DNA from: Piscinibacter sp. XHJ-5
GTDB taxonomy: Bacteria > Pseudomonadota > Gammaproteobacteria > Burkholderiales > Burkholderiaceae_C
Direction: 5' to 3'
NCBI RefSeq assembly: GCF_029855045.1
Contig: NZ_CP123228.1
Span: 5,146,001 to 5,210,000 of the forward strand
DNA length: 64,000 nucleotides
The first letter of the stretch is position 1. Each line of letters begins with the position of its first letter. The position numbers were made by a program, and so were the translations under genes. Below are positions 1 to 8,109 of this stretch, one piece after another. The notes under the pieces are model-generated. The model was not told where the DNA came from. It was given only the letters and a program-made list of their open reading frames with translations, and did not search any database.

Positions 1-700
1 CGTCCGAGGCGAGGTAGAGCACCGAGCGAGCCACCTCCTCCGGCGCCGCGACGCGCTTCAGCGCATGCAGGTTCGTGACGAAGGCCTGTGCCTCGGCCGT
101 GTCGTTCACCCCGCGGTACATCGGCGTGTCGACCGCGCCGGGAAGAATCGTGTTGACACGGATGCCTTGTGGGCCGTATTCGGCGGCGAGCGCCTGCATC
201 AATCCGATGAGGCCGGCCTTGCTGGCGGCATAGGCCGCGACGCCCGGGAAGGCGAAGCTGTACCCCACGAAAGTTCCGGTGAAGATGATCGATCCGCTGC
301 GTTGCTTCAGCATCTGCGGAAGCTGATGCTTGACGCCGAGGAACACGCTGGTGAGATTGCTGACGAGCGCTTCGGACCAGCCTGCCTCCGAGATGTCCGT
401 CGTTGGCCCCGACTCTCCGATGGTTCCTGCGTTGTTGAATGCGATGTCGAGGCGGCCGAAGCGGGACACGGCCAGCGCTGCGAGCGCCTGTGCGAACGGC
501 TCGGACCGCACGTCGCCGGCGAGCGCAGCGGCCTCGCCGTCTTCCGCTTCGATCTCGCCGACCAGCCGGTCGAGCTCGGCACTCCGGCGCGCGGCGACCA
601 CGACCTTGGCACCCTCGGCGGCGAAGAGCTTGGCGGTGGCGCGGCCGATGCCCGAGCTGGCACCCGTCACGATGGCCACTTTTCCTGTCAGACGCTTCAT
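1..700 (-). CDS. SDR family oxidoreductase (3'-truncated by window edge)
   Basis: A short-chain dehydrogenase/reductase that probably oxidises or reduces an alcohol/carbonyl with NAD(P); its substrate cannot be told. The gene starts at 700 with an ATG preceded by AGGAG, and its last residues lie beyond the left edge. The Rossmann motif TGASSGIG is at about residues 12-19, NNAG at 89-92 and the catalytic pair YAASK at 157-161. The Ser normally found about 13 residues before Tyr is not obvious; Thr141 and Thr143 lie there instead. It follows the LuxR-type gene by 22 bp on the same strand, so the two are probably co-transcribed. Confidence 0.93.
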   Translation of the reverse strand, partial: MKRLTGKVAIVTGASSGIGRATAKLFAAEGAKVVVAARRSAELDRLVGEIEAEDGEAAALAGDVRSEPFAQALAALAVSRFGRLDIAFNNAGTIGESGPTTDISEAGWSEALVSNLTSVFLGVKHQLPQMLKQRSGSIIFTGTFVGYSFAFPGVAAYAASKAGLIGLMQALAAEYGPQGIRVNTILPGAVDTPMYRGVNDTAEAQAFVTNLHALKRVAAPEEVARSVLYLASD

Positions 701-722
701 GGCTGCTCCTTGAAAGTTGGGA

Positions 723-1439
723 TCAGGACATCGCCTCGAGCACGGGCTCGTCCGCCGTGCGCCTCGTTTCCCGGGACCCGGACGCGAAACTGCTCGGCGG
801 GTCCTCCGGAGTCGCCAGCAGGCCACGCCGTTCCGCCACGGCCGCCACCTGGGTTCGGCTGCTCGCCTCGAGCTTCTGGAAGATCGCCTTGAGATGCGTC
901 TTGACCGTGCCGATCGCGATATCGAGGCGCTTGGCGATCGTCTTGTTGCCGTACCCCTCGACGACCAGGCGCAGCACGTCTGTCTCGCGAGCCGTCAACA
1001 ACTCGCAAGCCACGCTGTCGGCCAAGCGACGCGCCGCAACTGCGCCGACGTAGCGCACCCCGCGGTGAAGGGTTCGCACCGCATCGACGAGATCGTCGAC
1101 GCCGCAGCCGAGAATGAGGTAGCCGCGGACACCATGCTCGAGCGCGTAGCGGATCTCGCGCTCGCTGTCGCGGTGCGTCACCACCAGCACGTTGAGGCTC
1201 GGTGCGTGCGGTACGGACTGGCGGGCGCGGGCGCTCGCGATCAGTGCAAGGCCGTTTTCGTAGTCGGCCACGACCACATCCGGGCGGCCGTCGCCGGGCC
1301 GCAGCGGGGTATCGCAGGCACATGGCCCTGGGCTCACGAGGTCGACATCCGGCTGTTCACGCAAAGTCGCTGACAGCCCGTTCGACACCAGCGCATCGCG
1401 GTACAGCACGAGAACCCTGATCGCTTCGACGGGAACCAT
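723..1439 (-). CDS. LuxR/NarL-type response regulator with atypical receiver
   Basis: A two-domain transcription regulator. The N-terminal part looks like a receiver domain, with Asp59 in VVVADY as a possible phospho-acceptor. The conserved Lys near the end of the domain appears to be replaced (motif GYLIL). The C-terminal LuxR helix-turn-helix is clear: LTARETDVLRLV followed by NKTIAKRLDIAIGTVKTHL, typical of the NarL/FixJ group. I place the start at the ATG at 1439 because it has GGAGG seven bases upstream; an alternative start at 1460 lacks this. The downstream SDR gene is the likely target or operon partner. No sensor kinase is nearby, so phosphorylation is uncertain. Confidence 0.88.
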   Translation of the reverse strand: MVPVEAIRVLVLYRDALVSNGLSATLREQPDVDLVSPGPCACDTPLRPGDGRPDVVVADYENGLALIASARARQSVPHAPSLNVLVVTHRDSEREIRYALEHGVRGYLILGCGVDDLVDAVRTLHRGVRYVGAVAARRLADSVACELLTARETDVLRLVVEGYGNKTIAKRLDIAIGTVKTHLKAIFQKLEASSRTQVAAVAERRGLLATPEDPPSSFASGSRETRRTADEPVLEAMS

Positions 1440-1540
1440 GGCAGACCTCCGCTTTGCCACGGACCTCGATGCGGGTCCGCGCTGAAGGCAATCTTGGTTC
1501 GCTCAGCGTCGATGCGCGAGTAAATCGATGTGAATCCGCG

Positions 1541-4375
1541 TCAAGCGGTACGCAGCGTCTCGAGCAACGCCGCCGCGGCGCGCAAGTCGGCGGTCGTGAA
1601 CCCTTCGGTGAAACGGGCCACCACCGGCTCGAGCGCGGCCAGCGACTCGGAACCGCGCCCGAGATCGCGCCACAGTGCGGCCAGGCTCGTCACCGCGCGC
1701 AGCTCCCATGCGAGCGCCCCCTGCTGGCGTGCCATGGCCCGTGCGCGCTGGAAGAGGCTCTCCGCCGCGACGCTGGCGCCCGACGAACGACCGCGTAGGA
1801 TCATTTCGCCACGCGCACGCAGGATCTCGGGCGCGCACCAGCCGCCACCGCCGTTCCCCGCACGGGTTGCCGCGTCGCGAGTGACGAAGGCCGCATGCGC
1901 GCTGATCAAATGATCGAGCTGCAGCGTATTCGCCGCCTCTTCGGCGATGACCTCCCGCCGACGCGATTCGAGAGGCTGCGCTTGCGCCTCGAGCACGCGG
2001 CGCCACGGCATGCCCGCAGCCGCCGGGGACCATCCGCCCTTCATCGCGTGGTTGCTGTACTCCTCCTCCAGGCGGGTGATCCATCGTTCCGCCGCCGGCG
2101 TGTCGCCGCGCCACAGGGCGACCGGGCATGCGGCCAGCGAGAGCGCCTGGCACAGTGCGGACGGACTGTCGGCCATCGCATGGTCGAGCGCCTGCTCGAC
2201 CATGATCGCGGCCTCGTCCGCCAAGCCTTCGAGCCAGAGAGATCGGCTCAGCACGATTCGCATCGAGACGCTGTGATCGATCATGCCCGCCGGCCCCAGC
2301 CAACCGCGGGGCATCGGATGGCTGAGCACACGCTCGGCAAGGGCCCGCGCCCTGCCGTGGTCGCCGGCAAAGTGGCACGCCTGGGCGGCGAAGCGGTCGG
2401 CGACGAGCATCGTCAGCGGCTCTCGCGACCGTCGAGCCGCCGACTGGAGGCGCTCGGCGTTGGCGGTGGCACGTTCGTAGCTGCCCGACGCGAGGGCGTC
2501 GACCGTCAATCCCATCAGAACGTCGGCCTCGAGACGCGCTTCACCACTCTGCTCGGCCAACTGAAGCGCCACGCTCAACGCCTCCCCTGCTCGGCCGCGG
2601 CGCAGAAGTCGGAAGGCTGCCGATCCGATGTGCAGGGAGATTTCGAGCTCCGGCGGCGTGTCCGGCAGTGTCGCCACGGCCTTCAAGGCCCGCTCGATGG
2701 CTTCGGAGTCCTCGAAGGGGTTCATCTGCATGGCCAGCGGCCACACGGTGGCCACGAGCGATGAGCCGATGTAGGGACTGCCTTGCTGCGAGAAGGCCCA
2801 CGCCAGCGCCGAACGGATGTCCTCGACCGCCCATCCGTATTCCGCCAGCCACTGGCGCTTGGTCGCCGCAGCGGGCCACGCCAAGGAGGCTCGACGCATC
2901 AACGCCAGAACCAGTTCAGCGTGCCGGGCAGCCACGATCGCGTGCTCGCCAGTGGATACGAGCCTTTCCAGCGCATAGGTGCGCGCCAGCTCCAGCAGTC
3001 GAAAGCAGACGGTGTCCCCGCCGGCGTCGCTGATGGCCAGCGACTTGTCGGCCAGGTCCATGATGCAGTCGAAGACACGGTCTGGCGTCAGCGACTCGTC
3101 CGCGCCGACCGTCCGAACCAGTTCCAATGCGGCATCGAGCGTGAAGCGTCCCTTGAAGATCGACAGCTGCCGCAGGATCGAACGCTCCTGATCGGTGAGC
3201 AGCTCGTAGCTCCAGTCCAGCATGACGCCCAGGGACTTGTGGCGGGCGACTACCGAGCGCTGGCCCTTCAGCTGAAGCACATGGGCGTCGAGCTGACGCG
3301 CCAGGCCGCGCACGCCGAACAGATCCACGCGGGCGGCCGCCAATTCGATCGCGAGCGGATTGCCATCCAGCCGGTGGCAAAGCTGGCCCACGAGGGGAGC
3401 GTCTTCGTCGGACAGCTCGAAGCCGTCGACGGCCGACAAGGCGCGGTCGACAAACAACTGGACCGCCGGATAGGCCAATGCCTGGCATGCGGTGATCCGC
3501 TCATCTGCCGCCGGCATCCCGAGCGCCGGAAGGCGATGCAGCCATTCGCCTTCGGCGCGCAGCGGCTCGCGGCTCGTTGCGAGCACATGCAGGCCAGGTG
3601 AGAGCTTCAGCAACTGCTCGACCAGAGGAACCACGGCATCGACGACGTGCTCGCAGTTGTCGAGGACAGCCAGCACCTTCTTGTTGCGCAGGGCGCTCGA
3701 CAAGCAGGCCACGATATCGTCCTCCGGAGGCGACAGCCCGAAGCCGAACGCCATCGCGTTCGGCACGAGGCGATCATGCGCGACCGGCGCGAGGTCGATG
3801 AAGTAGACGCCGTCGGCGTAGCGGCCCGAGCAAGCCTCGGCGACCGCGAGCGACACCGTCGTCTTGCCGATGCCGCCCGGTCCGACGATGGTGACGAATC
3901 GGCGTGACTCGAGCTGCGAGGCAAGCTTCGGGACGACTTCGTCGCGCCCGATCATTCGCGTGAGCCGCACCGGCAGGCCGCGGGGTGCCTCGGCTGAAGG
4001 TTCACGCGGGACATCCTGGTCCTGCACCGGCACCCGGGACACCGGCGCGACGAAGCAATAGCCGCGTCCAGGCTGATTGATGATGTAGCGGGCGCCTGCA
4101 TGCCCGTCTCCGAGCGCCTTGCGCAACGCCGAAATGTGCGCCCGCAAGCTGGTTTCCTCGACGATGGTCTTGGGCCATACGCAGGCGTCGAGCTCTTCCC
4201 GGCTGACCACTTCGCCCGCTCGTTCCACCAGTGCCGTCAGCAGGTCGAGTGCACGGCCGCCCAGGCGCACCGGCACGCCGTCATCCAGCAGCAATCTCTC
4301 CGCCCGCAACAACTTGAACGGGCCGAAGGCCAGCGCATGCTGGGACGGATGTCGTTTCGCCGCCGATTCGAGCAT
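1541..4375 (-). CDS. Winged-helix / STAND ATPase / TPR transcriptional regulator 1
   Basis: A large (about 944 residues) signal-transducing ATPase regulator. Residues about 16-113 form an OmpR/CadC-type winged helix (GGRALDLL, then ALRKALGD, then GRGYCFVAPV). A STAND/NB-ARC-like ATPase follows, with P-loop GPGGIGKTT at 165-173 and Walker B VLAVLDNCEH near 234-243. The long C-terminal half is alpha-helical and TPR-like. The family is thought to bind DNA through the N-terminus and sense a ligand or partner through the helical part. The ATG at 4375 is preferred; a GTG two codons earlier is possible. It is divergent from an MFS transporter, with a tandem GCGTGAA box between them. It closely resembles the regulator at 15153-17972. 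Confidence 0.88.
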   Translation of the reverse strand: MLESAAKRHPSQHALAFGPFKLLRAERLLLDDGVPVRLGGRALDLLTALVERAGEVVSREELDACVWPKTIVEETSLRAHISALRKALGDGHAGARYIINQPGRGYCFVAPVSRVPVQDQDVPREPSAEAPRGLPVRLTRMIGRDEVVPKLASQLESRRFVTIVGPGGIGKTTVSLAVAEACSGRYADGVYFIDLAPVAHDRLVPNAMAFGFGLSPPEDDIVACLSSALRNKKVLAVLDNCEHVVDAVVPLVEQLLKLSPGLHVLATSREPLRAEGEWLHRLPALGMPAADERITACQALAYPAVQLFVDRALSAVDGFELSDEDAPLVGQLCHRLDGNPLAIELAAARVDLFGVRGLARQLDAHVLQLKGQRSVVARHKSLGVMLDWSYELLTDQERSILRQLSIFKGRFTLDAALELVRTVGADESLTPDRVFDCIMDLADKSLAISDAGGDTVCFRLLELARTYALERLVSTGEHAIVAARHAELVLALMRRASLAWPAAATKRQWLAEYGWAVEDIRSALAWAFSQQGSPYIGSSLVATVWPLAMQMNPFEDSEAIERALKAVATLPDTPPELEISLHIGSAAFRLLRRGRAGEALSVALQLAEQSGEARLEADVLMGLTVDALASGSYERATANAERLQSAARRSREPLTMLVADRFAAQACHFAGDHGRARALAERVLSHPMPRGWLGPAGMIDHSVSMRIVLSRSLWLEGLADEAAIMVEQALDHAMADSPSALCQALSLAACPVALWRGDTPAAERWITRLEEEYSNHAMKGGWSPAAAGMPWRRVLEAQAQPLESRRREVIAEEAANTLQLDHLISAHAAFVTRDAATRAGNGGGGWCAPEILRARGEMILRGRSSGASVAAESLFQRARAMARQQGALAWELRAVTSLAALWRDLGRGSESLAALEPVVARFTEGFTTADLRAAAALLETLRTA

Positions 4376-4467
4376 GTCCACCCCGGCGTTCCCGATTCGC
4401 TTGTCCTTCGCGAGCAGCGGCCGCCGTTGGCCGCTGGAGACTGACCATTATCGTGAAAGCTCAGCGC

Positions 4468-4486
4468 GCGTGAATTGGCGTGAATC
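4468..4486. promoter_or_regulatory. Tandem GCGTGAA box, candidate winged-helix operator (copy 1)
   Basis: The sequence GCGTGAATTGGCGTGAATC contains two GCGTGAA units exactly 10 bp apart, the spacing typical of OmpR/PhoB-type winged-helix sites. It lies between winged-helix regulator 1 and the MFS gene. Nearly the same sequence lies upstream of winged-helix regulator 2 (10940-10958). The role is inferred. Confidence 0.5.
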
Positions 4487-4565
4487 GTGCACCGCGTGAC
4501 CTTCGTGCCGCATCGTTTGCGACTATGGTTGTCTTGTTCGCGGCGGTCCGATCCGAGGAGGCAGC

Positions 4566-5909
4566 ATGCTCCAGCGTGTAGTCGATGAAGCGGCGATCGC
4601 CGGCCGCATGGACCGGCTGCCCTTGACGGCCATGCACGTCTGGGCCCTCGGGCTGTGCGCACTCGGGTTTGCCTTCGACCTGCTCGAGATCGGCCTGGGC
4701 AGCGCGCTGGCGCCGGTCTTCTCCACGCCGCCCCACAGCGCACGGACCGACCAACTGTCGCTGCTGCTGGCCGCTGTCTACCTGGGCGCGGTGGTCGGTG
4801 CCCCGTTGCTGGGTTGGGTGGCCGACCGGTACGGCCGGCGGAGCACCATGATCGGGTTGCTGCTCTGGCTGGCCGTCACCTCGTTCGGCGCCGCGGGCGC
4901 TCCCGACGTGACTCAGCTCACCCTCTTGCGCGGACTCTCGGGTCTCGCGCTGGGTGCCTATCCGCCGCTGATGATCGCGTACCTGACCGACCTCATGCCG
5001 CCGCGCCGGCGCGGCACGCTGATCTTCGTGGTCGTCGCGGTCGCATCGCTGGGGGCCCCGGCCGGCATCCTCCTGCTTCGCTGGCTGACCCCCTTGCAGC
5101 CGCTCGACATCGAAGCGTGGCGCTGGGCCTTCGTGGCCGGAGGCACCGGTGCGGCCATCGCGGGGCTCCTGTTTCTGACCCTGCCGGAGTCGGCCCGATG
5201 GCTGGAGGCCGAGGGACGCGAAGGCGCCGCATTGAAGGCATGCCGCCGATTCGAGCGCTCGAGGGTGCTGCTGCGATTGCCCCAGCCCGATCCCGTGCCC
5301 GAGGAACGTCCGGCCGAGGCGTTGGAGGCGGCGCGACCTGGCCGCCTGGTGCGCCGCTGGTCGCTGGTCGGCGGCCTGTTCCTGCTGAGCCCGTGGGCGA
5401 CGGTCGCCTTTCCGTTGCTCAGCGGCGCGGTGCTGACGCAGAAGGGCTTCAAGCTGTCCGACACGCTGCTCTACGTCGCGCTGTCGATGTGCGGCCCCTT
5501 CATCGGAACGCTGCTGGTCGCTGGAATGATCGACAGCATCGAGCGGCGCAAGGCGCTGACTGTCAGCGCCGTCGCCATGGTCGCCTCCGGCGCCTGCTTC
5601 GCCGTCAGCGACTCGCCGGCCTGGCTCATCGTGTCGAGCATCGTCTTCGGCGTGTTCACGTCGCTCTACGTGTCGACCTTGAACGTGTATGGCGCCGAGC
5701 TGTTCCCGACGCGATCGCGCGCGTCGTCGATCGCCGGCGCGTGGGCGCTGAACCGGGTGGGCGCCGTGCTGGCGCCGCTGCTGCTGCTGCCGCTGCTGAC
5801 GATGCACGGCCCCTTGTCGATGTTCGCCGTGATCGCGGCCACGCTGGTAGCGAGCGCGGTGCTGTTGCTGGTGGCGCCGCCGGGACAGCAGCGAAAGGCG
5901 GTGGCGTAG
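4566..5909 (+). CDS. MFS transporter, metabolite:H+ symporter-like
   Basis: An inner-membrane major facilitator of 447 residues, the usual length for 12 membrane helices. The loop 2-3 signature GWVADRYGRRSTM (about residues 88-100) and a second motif PESARWL in the central loop mark the sugar/aromatic-acid porter branch. The start is supported by GAGGAGG ending seven bases before the ATG. The substrate cannot be told from sequence. It is transcribed divergently from winged-helix regulator 1, which suggests control by that regulator; the tandem GCGTGAA box lies in the shared intergenic region. Confidence 0.9.
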   Translation: MLQRVVDEAAIAGRMDRLPLTAMHVWALGLCALGFAFDLLEIGLGSALAPVFSTPPHSARTDQLSLLLAAVYLGAVVGAPLLGWVADRYGRRSTMIGLLLWLAVTSFGAAGAPDVTQLTLLRGLSGLALGAYPPLMIAYLTDLMPPRRRGTLIFVVVAVASLGAPAGILLLRWLTPLQPLDIEAWRWAFVAGGTGAAIAGLLFLTLPESARWLEAEGREGAALKACRRFERSRVLLRLPQPDPVPEERPAEALEAARPGRLVRRWSLVGGLFLLSPWATVAFPLLSGAVLTQKGFKLSDTLLYVALSMCGPFIGTLLVAGMIDSIERRKALTVSAVAMVASGACFAVSDSPAWLIVSSIVFGVFTSLYVSTLNVYGAELFPTRSRASSIAGAWALNRVGAVLAPLLLLPLLTMHGPLSMFAVIAATLVASAVLLLVAPPGQQRKAVA

Positions 5910-5929
5910 AAGCTCGCGCTTCTCAATTC

Positions 5930-8098
5930 TCAGTGGTCGTAGCGCGCTGTGAGCAGCAACGTTCGCGGAGCGTTGTACTGCGCGGCATCCACACCCAGCG
6001 GCGGCACGCTGACGGGCTGCAGGACATAGGTCTTGTCGAGCGCGTTCTTCACTCGCACCGAGAACGTCCAGTGCTTGTCCGCGGTGGCGTAGGCAGCGCC
6101 CAAGTTCAGATACGTCTGGCTCGGAGCCTTGAGCTGCGGCGAGTTGGCGACATCCGTGTACTGCGCTCGCACGTACTGGAGCCAGGTCTCGAACGACAAA
6201 CGGGCCCCGGTGCGCAGCGGCTGCTGGTGCCGGATACTGGCGCCCACGGTGAGGCGTGGCGCAAAGGGAAGCTCGTTGCCGACGAAGTCGGAGCCGGCGG
6301 CACCCGAAGGATTGGCGAACTCGGCGAAGCGTGAGCGCAGCAGCTCGAGCGATAGCGTCGCATCGGCGCGCTCGGTTGCCTTCGCTGCCACTTCGACCTC
6401 GATTCCGTAGGTTCTTGCCCTGCCCGCATTGATGAGCACCGCATCCGGCACAAGGACACCATTCACCGTCGTACCGCGCAGCGCCGCGAGGTAGTCGCGG
6501 TAGTCGTTGCAGAAAACCGCGACGCTGGCGGCGAGTCGGCCATCGAAGTGGCGGCTCTTGCTGCCCAGCTCCAACGCGGTGACTCTCTCGGGGTCGGTCG
6601 CCACTTGCGCTGCCAACTGCGACTCCGCGGCCCGGTTGAATCCGCCGAACTTGGCGCCCTGCGCCACGCTGGCATAGAGGAAGACGGCCGGGGCCCACTG
6701 ATGATCGATGCCCAGCTTGGGCAGCCATCCGGACTTCGACGTCGTCAGGCCGCGCGCCAGGTACACGGCGGCGGTGCGTTGCAGGTCGGCGTCCGTCCGC
6801 CAGAACTCGTTCGAAGCGGTCTGGCGGGTGCGATAAGACCGCAGCCCCGCGGTGAGCCGGGTGCTGGCGCTCAACGCATAGCGTGCCTGGCCGTAGATGG
6901 CGAGGTCTGTCGTTTGCTGCAGGGTCGACGCTTCGGTGGTGGATGGCGCAGTCGCCGGCGGCGGAAACGAGGTGCTGAAGCGTCGAAAGTCGAATCGGTC
7001 GCGCACCGCCATGACGCCGGCGGTCCAGCTCAAGCGCTCGTCCTGCCGCTGCAGTTGGAACTCCTGCGAAACGGCCTTCTGCTCGATGCGCTGCGACAAG
7101 GTGAAGCGCTGCACTTCCAGGCCACCCCAATCGGCCACCGTCGGATCGTCGCTGAAGGCCCGGTAGCCCGTGATGGAGCGCAGCCAGAGGCCGTCGCCCA
7201 TCTGCGCACTGACTTTCAGCGAGATACCGTGCGCCTCGCGCCTGAAGGGACCGTCGGTCACCGTGGTGAAGGTGACGCGTGGTGCAGCGTTCGGATGGTT
7301 GAGCGGGAAATTGAGGGTGTTGGTGTCGGATCGGTCTTTCAAGCCGTCGATGGCCAGCACCGCGTTCAGCCGGGGCGACGCATCCCACCGCAGCTTGGCG
7401 CGGAACTGGGTTGCATCGAGCCGGTTCACCTGCTGGTTCAAGCTCGCGTTGCGGCCGAAGCCGTCGTTGTGCCGATGCGAGAAGGCGATGCTGCCGGACG
7501 TGGAGCTGCCGAGCGCGCCGCTTGCGTAGCCGCGCGCCTCGAGTGCGCCGTGATTGCCCGCACCCGCCGCGATCCACGCTGTGGCCACAGGGCTCGGATC
7601 GATCGACACGATCCTCACCACGCCGGCGGTGGCGTTCTGCCCATGCAGCGTGCCTTGCGGCCCGCGCAGCACCTCGATCCGGTCGATGTCGGGCAGGTCC
7701 CACAACGCAGTCGCGTAGCCGCGGATCAGCGGCACGTCGTCGACGTAGATGCCGACGGCCTGGCTCATCGCCGGCTGCGACACGCCGACACCGCGGATGC
7801 CCACGGCCTGCGGCATGTTGCCGTAGGGACTGGGAACCGCGACCCCGGCCACCACCCCGACGATGTCGTGCAGCTGAAAGATGCCCTTGCGGTCGATCTC
7901 GGCTGCGCCGATCACGCCCACCGAGAGCGGCGTCTGGTGCAGCGCCGATTCGATCCGCTCCGCGGTGACGTTCACCTCCGGAAGGTGCGCCACCGGGGGC
8001 TGCGCGACGATCTGGGCCAGCGCCTGCGGATGAGCTGCGAGTGCCGCCATTGCCGCACCGAACACGACACGGCGAGCTCGAATGACGATCGTTTCCAT
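5930..8098 (-). CDS. TonB-dependent outer-membrane receptor
   Basis: A 722-residue outer-membrane receptor that would import a siderophore, cobalamin-like or other scarce substrate using TonB/ExbBD energy. A signal peptide (VVFGAAMAALAAHPQALA) precedes the plug domain, which shows VNVTAERIES, GIRGVGVSQ, IYVDDVPLIRG and the plug hallmark RIEVLRGPQGTLHGQNATAG. A beta-barrel with many aromatic/Gly repeats follows, and the protein ends LLLTARYDH. The start at 8098 lies 11 bp after the stop of winged-helix regulator 2, so the two are very probably one operon. The exbB/exbD relic at about 24.7-25.2 kb is not its functional partner. Confidence 0.92.
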   Translation of the reverse strand: METIVIRARRVVFGAAMAALAAHPQALAQIVAQPPVAHLPEVNVTAERIESALHQTPLSVGVIGAAEIDRKGIFQLHDIVGVVAGVAVPSPYGNMPQAVGIRGVGVSQPAMSQAVGIYVDDVPLIRGYATALWDLPDIDRIEVLRGPQGTLHGQNATAGVVRIVSIDPSPVATAWIAAGAGNHGALEARGYASGALGSSTSGSIAFSHRHNDGFGRNASLNQQVNRLDATQFRAKLRWDASPRLNAVLAIDGLKDRSDTNTLNFPLNHPNAAPRVTFTTVTDGPFRREAHGISLKVSAQMGDGLWLRSITGYRAFSDDPTVADWGGLEVQRFTLSQRIEQKAVSQEFQLQRQDERLSWTAGVMAVRDRFDFRRFSTSFPPPATAPSTTEASTLQQTTDLAIYGQARYALSASTRLTAGLRSYRTRQTASNEFWRTDADLQRTAAVYLARGLTTSKSGWLPKLGIDHQWAPAVFLYASVAQGAKFGGFNRAAESQLAAQVATDPERVTALELGSKSRHFDGRLAASVAVFCNDYRDYLAALRGTTVNGVLVPDAVLINAGRARTYGIEVEVAAKATERADATLSLELLRSRFAEFANPSGAAGSDFVGNELPFAPRLTVGASIRHQQPLRTGARLSFETWLQYVRAQYTDVANSPQLKAPSQTYLNLGAAYATADKHWTFSVRVKNALDKTYVLQPVSVPPLGVDAAQYNAPRTLLLTARYDH

Positions 8099-8109
8099 GC
8101 CGCCTGACG

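Noticed and set aside
1529..1550. A third tandem GCGTGAA box before the LuxR gene
   Set aside because: Only about 14 of 22 bases agree, and it overlaps the end of regulator 1.
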